Source: Deltaproteobacteria bacterium
Lineage (GTDB): Bacteria; Desulfobacterota; Dissulfuribacteria; Dissulfuribacterales; DYLC01
Assembly: GCA_028695735.1 (NCBI GenBank)
Contig: JAQVIJ010000001.1
Coordinates: 361,081-425,080, forward strand
Length of the DNA: 64,000 nucleotides
Reading direction: 5' to 3'
Program-made: the position numbers and the translations under genes
Shown here: one piece after another, positions 1-8,048 of the stretch
Numbering within the stretch: the stretch's first letter is position 1
Layout of the letters: every line of letters begins with the position of its first letter
The notes under the pieces: model-generated
The model's database searches: none
What the model saw: only the letters and a program-made list of their open reading frames with translations
What the model was told of the DNA's origin: nothing

Positions 1-919
1 GTGGCTGCGCCGCTGACACTCCCAGCGAGGCTGCCAACTGCTCCAATGCGGCCTCACGACTTGCAGCCTTAGGCAATAGAGCTGGCGCCTCGATGCGTAG
101 CATATCATCGATGTCACGAATACGCTGACGCCCAAAATCGATATAGCTGCGCTGTCCATCTACTGCGCGGATGCACGTAGATAATCGCCCATGCATCGAT
201 ACTGTTGGACACTCTGGCGTGTAGGCATGTCTGTCCCACACATGCCATGTCCCCCCGGGCATATAGTCCCACCCCTCCGGTATGCCAGGGAGATTGCCCT
301 TGGCGTCCCGCTGATCCCAGCCTGCTGGTGGTGCATCATAATCGGGCTGGCCTCCGACCCTGCCGGCTGCATCCCGTGTCCTCACACCCACCACTCGGCA
401 GCCACAATGCCAACCATTTGGCGGATAATGAGTCTGCCAGAATGGATGATCCGACGGCAGTGTAAGACCATCCCATGCCTTGTGCTGCAATCTTGGGTGT
501 GGTGAGCCTGAGTGGCGATATACCCAGATCGGGAAGTGTTGTAGCTGCGATAGCCTACCAGCTGCATAGCTGGTGCTCATATTGGTATGGTAGATGATAC
601 GCGTGCGCCAATTAGTGCCTGCAGTTGACCCCTCACCTGTCCAGCCATGCCAGCCGTGCCGCTGCACGATGTCACGGAAACGCTTGCGGAATGCATCGAT
701 CCCCTCACCATCGCTGATAGCCTTATCCACAGCAGCAGCCAAATCAGCCAGCAAGTCTGCCTTGGCTGCTCCCGCCACCATGAAGGCACGGTCATGCGCC
801 TCGCGCATGAGGTCACGCCATGTGGCAGTCGGCACCAGATCACCGAGCTTGTCACGGAAAAACTTTACCTGCTCCTCGAACGGAAGACCAAATACGGCGC
901 TGAGATCAGCATCACTCAC
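1..919 (-). CDS. Phage head morphogenesis protein, Mu gp30/F-like (partial, C-terminus off window)
   Basis: This frame stays open from a GTG at 919 to the window edge (306 codons seen). It is the SPP1 gp7/Mu F minor head protein family, which acts in portal and prohead assembly. The sequence shows the family hallmark block: HPRLQHKAWDGLTLP, then DHPFWQTHYPPNGWHCGCRV, a Trp/His/Cys-rich segment typical of Mu F proteins. The GTG overlaps the portal stop (GTGA type) and has AGGAG nine bases upstream, so the two are translationally coupled. The C-terminal end and any fused domain lie outside the window. Confidence 0.85.
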   Translation of the reverse strand, partial: MSDADLSAVFGLPFEEQVKFFRDKLGDLVPTATWRDLMREAHDRAFMVAGAAKADLLADLAAAVDKAISDGEGIDAFRKRFRDIVQRHGWHGWTGEGSTAGTNWRTRIIYHTNMSTSYAAGRLSQLQHFPIWVYRHSGSPHPRLQHKAWDGLTLPSDHPFWQTHYPPNGWHCGCRVVGVRTRDAAGRVGGQPDYDAPPAGWDQRDAKGNLPGIPEGWDYMPGGTWHVWDRHAYTPECPTVSMHGRLSTCIRAVDGQRSYIDFGRQRIRDIDDMLRIEAPALLPKAASREAALEQLAASLGVSAAQP

Positions 920-2448
920 TGGCCAGACTCCTGTAACACAGCATAACGTCCAGCCAAGTTGGCTGCTGCAAATCCGATTGCCATGATGTCTGCGAGCTGG
1001 TCAGTAGGCAGATCACCATAGGCTGCCAGCAGTGCATCCCGCAGCGCCGGCAGGCTCTCCGACTCATCCACCATGCGCTGTATGGTAGCTAATATGTCTC
1101 TCCATACAGGCGCTGTCTCCATGTCCATGCGATCTGTCATGGGTGCAATCGGGTCAGGTGTGAGGATGTCTGGAGATGTCTGATATGTGTCACGTGTCGC
1201 ATGTAATGTGAGCACGGTCTGCGGTGCAACAGCTCTAATGGGCTGCTCGCCCACCACAGGCTCACCATCTTGCGGATCAGGTATGCCGAACTTACTCCTC
1301 ACCCATCCCTGAGGTATGGTAACGCCTGCGCCTGCGAGCTTGGCGATCTGATCCGCCATTTCTGACATATCCTCTGGGTCATCTACCACGATATCCAGCA
1401 CTGGCAGTGGTACATCATCGCCCAGATTGAGCCTCACGATAGGGATAACGAGGTCACGCATGAGCGTTGCCTCCAATGCCCTGGCATCTGCTCGGATAAT
1501 ATCCAATCGCACCTCGTTATGTACCTGGGCCTGCGACAGGCTGGAGCCGTCATCAGTGGTCATGGTCTGCCCCAGTACTGCCTTGCTGACCTGACGGTCG
1601 AGATAATCGATGAGATTATGATACAGATCAGCGGATGCAGATTTACTGCCTGCCTCGATGAGCTCTACCATCATCTCCTGCGGCAGCACAGCAGCAGCAT
1701 CCGAGCCTAACTCGAACACTGCACGCTTGAGCACAGCTACATCATCGGGCGACGCCCCTTGATGATACTTGCCGATGCGCAATGGCTGGCCAAAGAGCTC
1801 ACAGAATCGTGCCCAGTCGCGCAGTGCGTAGCTCTTGAACACCCATGCCCAGAGCGCCGATCTCGCCACGCCACCCAAAAGAGGTATGCCACATGCCAAT
1901 GGCGGTGTATGCACGATCATATGATATGGTGGTATCTCGGCACCCTCAGCACTGCCATCTACCAGCCGTAGTAGCCGTCCCGTATCCCGATCCCATGTAA
2001 ACCAATGCGCCTCGCACGGCACTATATCTCGTGGATACCACACACTGCCTGCAGTATCCCACATAATCTCAGCGACTGCATATCCCTTGGCTACCGCATC
2101 CATGAGGTGCATGATCAGCACACTGATCTGCTGCTCTGTGAGATACTCACGCACCAAGTCTGCTGCACGCCTCGATAGACGGCTGTCATCACGTGGTGTT
2201 ATATCTATAGGCAAACCTGCCACAGCCAGTATGCGGGTCTGCAGCACTGCACGATAGTGCAGGTCTTTCTCCCGTATATCGTCGGCGGCCAGCAGGAAGT
2301 CATGCGCATCTCCCATCGCCGCCCTGCGCAACACATCTGCAACCATGGCAGGGGTCATACTGGCTAATGGACGCCACTGCCAGACAGATCGCAGACCTGT
2401 CTGGGATGGAGTAGCGATTGGGGACTTGAGGTGGTTATAGCTTGCCAT
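916..2448 (-). CDS. Phage portal protein, Mu gp29-like (DUF935)
   Basis: The protein has 510 residues from ATG 2448 and forms the portal ring through which DNA enters the head. Length, the N-terminal 'LRSVWQWRPLASMTPAMV' region and the central 'HLMDAVAKGYAVAEIMWD' segment fit DUF935 portal proteins. An in-frame ATG at 2466 would add six residues, but GGAG lies six bases before 2448, so the inner start is preferred. It overlaps the 3' end of the large terminase and the 5' end of the F-like gene, as in Mu-type head operons. Confidence 0.88.
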   Translation of the reverse strand: MASYNHLKSPIATPSQTGLRSVWQWRPLASMTPAMVADVLRRAAMGDAHDFLLAADDIREKDLHYRAVLQTRILAVAGLPIDITPRDDSRLSRRAADLVREYLTEQQISVLIMHLMDAVAKGYAVAEIMWDTAGSVWYPRDIVPCEAHWFTWDRDTGRLLRLVDGSAEGAEIPPYHMIVHTPPLACGIPLLGGVARSALWAWVFKSYALRDWARFCELFGQPLRIGKYHQGASPDDVAVLKRAVFELGSDAAAVLPQEMMVELIEAGSKSASADLYHNLIDYLDRQVSKAVLGQTMTTDDGSSLSQAQVHNEVRLDIIRADARALEATLMRDLVIPIVRLNLGDDVPLPVLDIVVDDPEDMSEMADQIAKLAGAGVTIPQGWVRSKFGIPDPQDGEPVVGEQPIRAVAPQTVLTLHATRDTYQTSPDILTPDPIAPMTDRMDMETAPVWRDILATIQRMVDESESLPALRDALLAAYGDLPTDQLADIMAIGFAAANLAGRYAVLQESGQ

Positions 2449-3751
2449 GTGCGTCTCCATAATCATAACGATTGCGTCTCATCACGCTCTCATACGCATA
2501 CGCCGGCACGCCAGCGCCAGCAGCCGATACTGCCAATGCTAAAGACCAAAATCTATCCGCATGCCCACCTGCATCCCTGTCTGCCAGCAGCCTTGGCACA
2601 CCGCCAGCGCCTGACTCCATACGCACAGACCTGAGATCGTCAATCATGGCAGCCCTCTCGGACTCCGTGACAGGCAGCAACAACCGCCGAGCCTGCAGGC
2701 GATCCTTGAGTGCCACCGCCATGTCCAGCTTGGCAGATGGCGTAAATATCACGCCTGTCACACGATATTGCCCGTGCCTGCGCTGTGCCTCCTGCACTGG
2801 CATCTCGCCCATGCCTGTTTGGTCTATGGCGACACGCACCACACGATATGCACGCATCACGGCATCTAACCGAGCGAGTTGTGCAGCAAAGCTCTCTCCT
2901 CGCATCACCTGCATATCACGCAGCGCAAGCACGCCAGAGCCAATATCCTCCAGCACAGATATCACAGATAGGTCTCCACGAGCAGCTATATCCATACCAA
3001 CATATACAGGTCTACCGTCATAAGGTGGCAGTGGCTGCGCATCCAATGCAGCCAATATCTCGTCATAACCCAGCCACTCCCGGCCTGCTCGGTCAAGGAA
3101 CGCACACTCAAACTCCTGCGACCATGTGTCTGGATCACGGCAAGCCTTGCGCAGCTCGGTTATGTCGCGGGGCAAACCATCGGCCACCGCATCATAGATC
3201 GTGACAATATGTCGTGAGAACAATCCTCCCAGCCCATCAGTCATTATCTCATGGAACATGTCGCCCTTGCCGTTAGGGGTGCTTATCACACGGAGCTTGA
3301 GGTCGGGTCTGGATACTACCGGCACAAGGGCACGCCACAATGCACGATTGTCCTTGTGATGCGCAAACTCATCGAGGATGAGATTGTCGCTCATACCGCG
3401 TGCTGTCTCTGGCTTGGCTGCAATGGCGCGGACATAGCTCCCACCCGAAAGCCTCACCATGTGCGCCAGCTCCTCGGCACCGATAGGCTCATCCAATACC
3501 TCATATGCTGCGCCGATGGCACGCATGTGCAGGGCTGCGCCATTGCGGATGGCATCCAATGCCCTGTCACGGGATATGGATAGGATAGTCCAGCGGGATA
3601 TACGGCCATTGGCCTCAGCATCGAGACAGTCCAATACCGCCTCTAAAGTGGTTGTAAATGTTTTGCCTGTCTGACGGCTCCAACATGCTGCCTTCCATCG
3701 GCTGGCATCTGCCAGATAACGGCGTTGGTATGGATAGAGGACTGACATCAT
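2435..3751 (-). CDS. Terminase large subunit, Mu gp28-like
   Basis: This 438-residue DNA-packaging motor ATPase/nuclease pumps phage DNA into the prohead. Visible motifs are a Walker A variant SRQTGKT (about residues 25-31), Walker B LILDEF (acidic pair at 127-128), and a nuclease-type acidic strand VGMDIAARGD (Asp about 254). The size is normal for Mu gp28 relatives. It follows the broken methylase with a four-base overlap and overlaps the portal gene by 14 bases. The start at 3751 (two consecutive Met codons) is accepted because the overlap pattern matches the rest of the operon. Confidence 0.92.
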   Translation of the reverse strand: MMSVLYPYQRRYLADASRWKAACWSRQTGKTFTTTLEAVLDCLDAEANGRISRWTILSISRDRALDAIRNGAALHMRAIGAAYEVLDEPIGAEELAHMVRLSGGSYVRAIAAKPETARGMSDNLILDEFAHHKDNRALWRALVPVVSRPDLKLRVISTPNGKGDMFHEIMTDGLGGLFSRHIVTIYDAVADGLPRDITELRKACRDPDTWSQEFECAFLDRAGREWLGYDEILAALDAQPLPPYDGRPVYVGMDIAARGDLSVISVLEDIGSGVLALRDMQVMRGESFAAQLARLDAVMRAYRVVRVAIDQTGMGEMPVQEAQRRHGQYRVTGVIFTPSAKLDMAVALKDRLQARRLLLPVTESERAAMIDDLRSVRMESGAGGVPRLLADRDAGGHADRFWSLALAVSAAGAGVPAYAYESVMRRNRYDYGDAHGKL

Positions 3752-4503
3752 GGTCTAATAATCAGTTCAACATAATCGCAACGCTTTGCTTGATTTATCG
3801 TGCGTATACGATGTACTTCATCGATTCTGCAATCGGCATATAGGTCGCGTATCATAGGATGATCACCATACGTAAATATCCAATGGCCTGACAGCCTATG
3901 CAGACGTTCGCACAACTCACGGTGATCAGCCTCGCTAAAATTGTAGCAGTAACTACTCTGATCTCCTACGTATGGAGGATCACAGAAAAATACCGTCTGA
4001 GGCCTATCATATAGGTCAAAGACTCTCTGCCACGGCAGACACTCGATCAATACAGACGACAGACGTCTGGACACTTCAAACATAAGCTCAATCATCCTGT
4101 CACGACTGATGTTATGTGTGTGACTGACCCGGAATCCTCTCTCGGCGCATCCTTGGTACCCGCTGAGTCGCACCATGATCCAACGCGCAGCTCGCTGTAT
4201 ATCTGTCTCTCCGGGGTAATCCATCCAATGCTTACGTTCTGCCCGATGCAACAGCATCCAACGCAGTTATGTTGCGAGTGCATCTGGGTGATACTTAACG
4301 ACGCGCATTACTTGGGCGAGACCGCCATCGATATCATTCCATATCTCGGCATCACTCTTAGGCTTCGCCAATAGAACCGCGCCCATCCCGCCGAATGGCT
4401 CGACATAGCAGACATGCTGAGGCAACATGTCGATGATGCGCCTGGCCAGCCATCGCTTGCCTCCGACGTATGCCAAGAATGGTTTAACCTCCATATAGCG
4501 CAT
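3748..4503 (-). pseudogene. DNA adenine methylase (D12 class), interrupted by an in-frame TAA
   Basis: Two pieces in the same frame make one D12-type N6-adenine methyltransferase of about 251 codons. The first (from 4503, or ATG 4494) carries the SAM-binding FGGMG motif after YVGGKRW; the second carries the catalytic DPPY. They are separated only by a TAA at 4269-4267; the next codons, Leu-Arg-Trp-Met-Leu, continue the family sequence. A single base change (for example GAA to TAA) explains it. An internal ATG at 4257 could start the C-terminal part alone, but that lacks the SAM motif. The gene sits between small and large terminase, with overlaps on both sides. It was presumably for self-methylation against restriction. 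Confidence 0.85.
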
Positions 4504-5011
4504 CTCTTATCATCTGCAATGTCACTGCATCCAGCCTTTTGCCGCTCTGCTCAGCGCTGCGTTCCACCTCGTCCAGTCTGCGGCGCACCTCATCGGCCCA
4601 CTTCTTCTGCCCGATGCTGGCTCGGCTGGCATCCGCCACGGCGCGTGCAGCCTGGGAGAGGAGCTTGACCTGCTCTGCTGGATCAACCTCTCCCGCCTCC
4701 CGCACCCTTAACATGGCCTCGAATAGCTGGCTCTGCACCAGCCTGATCACCGCTGCCGAGTGCTCATCTGCATCGTCAGGGTTGGCAGCCACGATCATCC
4801 TGGCGGCCTCGGCACTGGCGCGTATATCCGCCATGACGCGCTGCAACCGCTGATCGGCACGATGCAGGCTGCTCTTGCTGATCTCATAGCCCTGCTCTCG
4901 CAGCCATGCTGCGAGCGCCTCATAGCCATCATGGGTCTTGGCCGATAACAGTTGCTCCAGCTCTGTCTTGAGTCCGGTCGGGAGTTTGTCCACCTTGGAT
5001 CGCCGTGACAT
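4484..5011 (-). CDS. Small terminase-like protein, Mu gp27 family (DUF3486)
   Basis: A 175-residue, highly charged, mostly alpha-helical protein. 'SRRSKVDKLP' at the N-terminus, the 'GYEISKSSLHR' helix-turn-helix stretch and a C-terminal helical region are characteristic of DUF3486, which occupies the small-terminase position in Mu-like phages. The likely role is recognising the phage end for packaging. It begins right after the stop of the winged-helix gene and overlaps the methylase start. Function is assigned by family and position. Confidence 0.85.
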   Translation of the reverse strand: MSRRSKVDKLPTGLKTELEQLLSAKTHDGYEALAAWLREQGYEISKSSLHRADQRLQRVMADIRASAEAARMIVAANPDDADEHSAAVIRLVQSQLFEAMLRVREAGEVDPAEQVKLLSQAARAVADASRASIGQKKWADEVRRRLDEVERSAEQSGKRLDAVTLQMIRDALYGG

Positions 5012-5338
5012 CTACCACCTCATAGGACGGGCCAGACCAGAGGGTGCATCCGCCCTGTACTCATACACATCTTCTCCCAGTGCTGTGAGCTTGGCTGACC
5101 ATATAGGGCTGCTATTGCGTATGATCTGGATAAGTCCGTGTGTCTCCAGCCACCCCAACTCACGTCTTATGAGATCGGCTGTGGCATAGATGGGTATCTC
5201 ATGTGCACATGAGAGCAGCACGTCCTCCCGTGTGCCATACGGCCTCGCATGCCACAAGGCGGTGAGCATGAGCCAACGCAATGCCTCACGCTCTGCACGG
5301 GCGATATCTATCGCTGTATCAATCTGTCGTGTCGTCAT
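5012..5338 (-). CDS. Mu-like phage winged-helix protein (gp26 position)
   Basis: About 108 residues from ATG 5338 (MTTRQIDTAI); a start at 5359 would add seven residues. The middle reads as a winged helix: 'ATADLIRRELGWLETHGLIQ' is a recognition helix followed by a wing. Mu-like phages often carry a small protein of this kind (VpaChn25_0724-type) between DUF2730 and DUF3486. The gene overlaps the DUF2730 end by 20 bases and abuts DUF3486. Its role is not established; DNA binding is inferred from the fold-like pattern only. Confidence 0.7.
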   Translation of the reverse strand: MTTRQIDTAIDIARAEREALRWLMLTALWHARPYGTREDVLLSCAHEIPIYATADLIRRELGWLETHGLIQIIRNSSPIWSAKLTALGEDVYEYRADAPSGLARPMRW

Positions 5339-5615
5339 ACTTGCGCACCAATATCTCATAGAGTCGATCTAACTTTGCGTTGATCGCTGTATACTCACGG
5401 ATCGCATCCTCTCTGCGCTGATAGTGCAGGGGCAACTCACTGAGCAGCGTATCCAGCCGGCACTCCACATCATCCACACGTTTGAGCCGAGTCTCGATAT
5501 CCGAGAGGATGCGTCCCGCAAACCACTTGAGCAGTGCAAACACACCACCAAACACAGCACCACCCGCAGCCAGGATCGCAGGCCATATAGATGACAACAA
5601 CACATCACCTTCCAT
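5319..5615 (-). CDS. DUF2730 family membrane protein, Mu gp25-like
   Basis: A 98-residue protein with one hydrophobic segment (about residues 8-30, rich in Ala/Gly/Phe), followed by a charged coiled-coil region. That is the DUF2730 layout, and the gene sits at the matching place in Mu-like maps. It overlaps both neighbours slightly. The single membrane span next to the endolysin and spanins makes a holin-like role conceivable, and no other holin candidate is seen, but the family itself has no proven function. Confidence 0.75.
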   Translation of the reverse strand: MEGDVLLSSIWPAILAAGGAVFGGVFALLKWFAGRILSDIETRLKRVDDVECRLDTLLSELPLHYQRREDAIREYTAINAKLDRLYEILVRKYDDTTD

Positions 5616-6174
5616 CAGCTACCTCCTTATCCCACTGCCTGATGGCATCGAGCCTCAATCTACACTCGCCATAGAGACTGGCTGCATCGATGACCCATAC
5701 TGCGACGTCTGCATCTGTGGCGCCAGCCCCGTTGCTGGTATCGGAGGCAGCGGAGGCAGCGGCTCCAACAGCATCGGTGGCACTCTGGGACACTGCGTTA
5801 TCCTCTGCAATGGCTGTGTTGAGCTGCACCCTGAGAGCACCAGACATGCACCCATTGCCATTAGCCAACTTTGGTATTTCATGTTTGCGCATCTCCTTGA
5901 GTCTATCGTTATATCTACGCTTGGCTGCCATAGCTGCGGCTGCCTTGCGCTCTGCATCCAATGCACGGGTGAGCATGGCTGCAGTCTCTTCGGCTGCACG
6001 CTTGGCATCCATTGTGCGTGCGTGCTCACATTCCATGCGACGTTTTTCGGCCTGAGCAACCCTTGCATCTGCGAGTTCGTCGGCGATTTTATAGCCGATC
6101 GTCCCTGATGCGATCGCCACCAGCACGGCAGCCCCGCCCAGTATCCAGCTACTTGGTATTGTTGGTAGTAGCAT
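5605..6174 (-). CDS. Inner-membrane spanin, Rz-like
   Basis: The 189-residue protein has a single N-terminal membrane anchor (about residues 10-28) and a long periplasmic helix rich in Ala, Arg and Glu, the usual i-spanin form. Together with the o-spanin encoded inside it (5655-5882) it would fuse inner and outer membranes at the last step of lysis. It overlaps the endolysin 3' end by 26 bases. Sequence similarity in spanins is low, so the call rests on architecture, place in the lysis cassette and the embedded lipoprotein gene. Confidence 0.82.
   Translation of the reverse strand: MLLPTIPSSWILGGAAVLVAIASGTIGYKIADELADARVAQAEKRRMECEHARTMDAKRAAEETAAMLTRALDAERKAAAAMAAKRRYNDRLKEMRKHEIPKLANGNGCMSGALRVQLNTAIAEDNAVSQSATDAVGAAASAASDTSNGAGATDADVAVWVIDAASLYGECRLRLDAIRQWDKEVADGR
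5655..5882 (-). CDS. Outer-membrane spanin lipoprotein, Rz1-like, embedded in Rz
   Basis: A 75-residue lipoprotein lies entirely inside the Rz-like gene in a different frame. It begins MKYQSWLMAMGACLVLSGC, giving a signal peptide with lipobox LSGC, and the mature part is proline-rich (PPMLLEPLPPLPPIP), as in Rz1 proteins. It has its own ribosome site, AAGGAG, about ten bases before ATG 5882. The mature protein would be anchored in the outer membrane and meet Rz in the periplasm. Longer readings of the same frame begin far upstream without signal-peptide character and are rejected. Confidence 0.85.
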   Translation of the reverse strand: MKYQSWLMAMGACLVLSGCSSTQPLQRITQCPRVPPMLLEPLPPLPPIPATGLAPQMQTSQYGSSMQPVSMASVD

Positions 6175-6643
6175 CCTTGGCTCCTATACACATCTGATAT
6201 TCAGCCTGGCGTCTCTTGGTGAGGCCAGACAATCTCATGCCTGCCGCACGATCCCATCGCAGTATCTCACGACATGCTCCTGCATAGTCAGGCGGATTAG
6301 TCTTTAAGCGCTTGAGCAGAGATGATCGACAGAACCTGTCGCTTCCGATGTTATATGCAAGGCTCACAAAGGCATCAAATTCATGTTGATGTAGCGGCAC
6401 ATCACCGATACAGGCTGATATATCACGGCTTACGCGTTCTGCATCCTTCCGCAAGAGCATCACAGCGCGATCATGAGTGATGCGATCTTCTATATGGACT
6501 GGCGTTCCATCCTCATAATGGGTGGTGCCATAGCCTATGGTTGGGATACCGGCTGGACAATTATATGCACGCTCGCTGTAGCCCTCATATATAGCTATAG
6601 TGAGCAGAGCGATACTGGATGCCGCTATAATCTTTTTGCGCAT
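6149..6643 (-). CDS. Phage endolysin, T4-type lysozyme (GH24), probable SAR endolysin
   Basis: This 164-residue glycoside hydrolase family 24 lysozyme cuts the peptidoglycan glycan strand. The catalytic region IYEGYSERAYNCPAGIPTIG gives Glu near residue 19-20, followed by the GYGT motif; 'FDAFVSLAYNIGS' is the second conserved block. The N-terminus (MRKKIIAASSIALLTIAI) is a weakly hydrophobic, Ala/Ser-containing segment directly before the catalytic Glu, as in signal-anchor-release endolysins that need no holin channel for export. The start codon lies at the base of a large inverted repeat (6642-6674). Confidence 0.9.
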   Translation of the reverse strand: MRKKIIAASSIALLTIAIYEGYSERAYNCPAGIPTIGYGTTHYEDGTPVHIEDRITHDRAVMLLRKDAERVSRDISACIGDVPLHQHEFDAFVSLAYNIGSDRFCRSSLLKRLKTNPPDYAGACREILRWDRAAGMRLSGLTKRRQAEYQMCIGAKDATTNNTK

Positions 6644-6674
6644 ATTGCCCGTAAGATAATCTTGCGGGCAATAT
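6642..6674 (-). promoter_or_regulatory. 33-bp inverted repeat at the endolysin start
   Basis: Two 16-base arms (6642-6657 and 6659-6674) are complementary at 15 of 16 positions around one central base. The endolysin ATG (6643-6641) sits at the 3' foot of the hairpin and any ribosome site falls in its 3' arm. The element lies just after the Mor-like gene, where Mu has its late lys promoter. It could be an RNA hairpin that limits endolysin translation or a dyad for an activator. No T-run follows, so a simple terminator is less likely. Confidence 0.6.
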
Positions 6675-6687
6675 AAAATAAGCCGAA

Positions 6688-6999
6688 CTATTTCGGTTTA
6701 TAGTTGGATAGGATGTTATAGATGTGGCGCTCGGATACATGAAATTTGCGGGCCACCACCTTGAGCTGCTCTCCACTACGGAGCGAGTTGACAATGGCAT
6801 CATTACGACGCTTGCGATCTATATCCCCACGGGGGACATAGATATAGGCGCCACCAGCATATCGGCGTAAGCGATCCTGTCCCTCTTGCGACAAGCATTC
6901 GAGTCGCATGGGGCCATACTCAGGGACATATATGGTGGTGCCACCATACTCTTCCATTAAGAGATATGCTTCCTCTCCCAAGATATCAGTTAATTCCAT
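6688..6999 (-). CDS. Mor/C-family transcription activator
   Basis: About 103 residues from ATG 6999, which has GGAGAG eight bases upstream; a start at 7035 is possible but lies deep in the previous gene. The Mor family features are visible: a dimerisation beta strand GGTTIYVP, a second GGAYIYVPRG, and a C-terminal helix-turn-helix 'VVARKFHVSERHIYNIL'. In Mu such proteins switch on the middle and late promoters. Only one family member is visible in the window, so it may serve as both Mor and C. The endolysin follows directly. Confidence 0.85.
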   Translation of the reverse strand: MELTDILGEEAYLLMEEYGGTTIYVPEYGPMRLECLSQEGQDRLRRYAGGAYIYVPRGDIDRKRRNDAIVNSLRSGEQLKVVARKFHVSERHIYNILSNYKPK

Positions 7000-7363
7000 G
7001 CCCAAAACTCTCCAATATCTGTTGTATGTATGCACGGTGAGCCGCCAGCTCCTCGTCAGACAACTGTGGTGGGGGGAGAGACGGATATGTAGGCTCTACA
7101 CGCGGAGGCAACACCCGCAAAAACGCCGCTATCGATGGCCAGCGCTCCGAGTGGAGCGCCAGCTGCCGGAACGCCTCGGCTATACGAGCATCATCCTTAT
7201 CGGCGTCCCACCGACAGTGTGGCCATAACGCCGCACACCATACCTGTGCCGTGGCATCTACCACATCTGCCGGTGGGTGCCCATCCAACCGCAACGCAAT
7301 CAGAGCGGCCAACCCACGACGGATACGCCGCACGAACCATTGCTCAGGCGCCGTATTGCTCAT
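6986..7363 (-). CDS. Unknown phage protein (125 aa)
   Basis: The protein starts at ATG 7363, overlapping the GemA stop by four bases (ATGA). I do not recognise a family. It is mostly helical, with a Trp-containing core (WCAALWPHCRW), a 'SERWPSIAAFLRVLPPR' stretch like those in small phage replication-associated proteins, a Pro-rich linker and an acidic C-terminal helix. It lies between GemA and the Mor-like activator and overlaps the latter by 14 bases. It is probably an early or middle gene; no function is claimed. Confidence 0.7.
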   Translation of the reverse strand: MSNTAPEQWFVRRIRRGLAALIALRLDGHPPADVVDATAQVWCAALWPHCRWDADKDDARIAEAFRQLALHSERWPSIAAFLRVLPPRVEPTYPSLPPPQLSDEELAAHRAYIQQILESFGHGIN

Positions 7364-7836
7364 GCTATATCCTCCCCCAATAAGATATCCAATGCCTGGG
7401 CTGTCTTGCTGCGGGTGTCGATACCCTTGCCCCGTGCCCATCTCTCCAGGCCTGTGATCACTGCAGATGCTCCACGCCTGTCCAGCCACTGCACAGCCCC
7501 CACGCCGCCAGTGGTGCGCCTCACGAATATGGTCAAGGCCTGCTCTGACAGTCCAAGGCTCGCAGCCAGCCGCTCGATGGTGGCAATCTGCGCACGAGTC
7601 GGCCTGTCTCTGGTGACCTGTGCGGGGACGCTGCACTGGAGTGGAATGCCGATGTCGGCACCCCACTCCTTGAGGCGCCATAGCCACGCCAAGAGCTCGG
7701 CATCGGTGTAGTCCTTGAGGCTGGGCTTGCCGTTAAAGGCTAACTGGGCCTCACGCCTCAAGTCCTCATCCCAGCCGAGCTGCTTGGCTGCCTTATGGGC
7801 TAATCCCAGTAGTGTTTTGCGGATTGGTTTGTCCAT
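7360..7836 (-). CDS. gemA: GemA / Mu gp16-like regulatory protein (DUF1018)
   Basis: A 158-residue member of the gp16/GemA family, which in Mu is reported to affect host gene expression and DNA topology. The family pattern is visible: an N-terminal 'HKAAKQLGWDEDLRREA' block, then 'RPTRAQIATIERLAASLGLS', 'FVRRTTGGVGAVQWLDRRGA' and a final 'VITGLERW'. It overlaps the small gene upstream by 44 bases and the gene downstream by four, so it is part of one early transcript. The start at 7836 is the first Met in the matching region. Confidence 0.82.
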   Translation of the reverse strand: MDKPIRKTLLGLAHKAAKQLGWDEDLRREAQLAFNGKPSLKDYTDAELLAWLWRLKEWGADIGIPLQCSVPAQVTRDRPTRAQIATIERLAASLGLSEQALTIFVRRTTGGVGAVQWLDRRGASAVITGLERWARGKGIDTRSKTAQALDILLGEDIA

Positions 7837-8044
7837 AGCACTCTATTTGCGATAGTATGTTAGCAAGTTCTCTATAGTGCTCTCCTTCGCTCTGTTTCAC
7901 CGCATATTGGAATCTTAACTCATTGACCACTTTCCAATAATCTACGTAGAGCTGATTAAAGAACTCCAACAACACATCAGCGTCATATTCGGTGGTAGTC
8001 CCAGCCCTGATACGGCTTAAGATATCGCGTATTGTCTGCACCAT
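7793..8044 (-). CDS. Unknown small phage protein (83 aa)
   Basis: A small, acidic, Tyr-rich helical protein (FFNQLYVDYWKVVNELRFQYA) with no family I can name. It fits tightly into the early operon, four bases after the 159-residue gene and overlapping GemA by 44 bases, which supports it being real. There are no membrane segments, Cys motifs or signal peptide. Confidence 0.6.
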   Translation of the reverse strand: MVQTIRDILSRIRAGTTTEYDADVLLEFFNQLYVDYWKVVNELRFQYAVKQSEGEHYRELANILSQIECYGQTNPQNTTGISP

Positions 8045-8048
8045 ATAA

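Noticed and set aside
4257-4269. Programmed read-through of the methylase stop
   Set aside because: No structure or known recoding context is visible around the TAA; simple mutation or consensus error is more likely.
7364-7687. 108-codon N-terminal extension of the 125-residue phage gene
   Set aside because: It lies wholly inside GemA in another frame; the ATGA overlap at 7363 gives a natural coupled start and the extension has no structure-like pattern.
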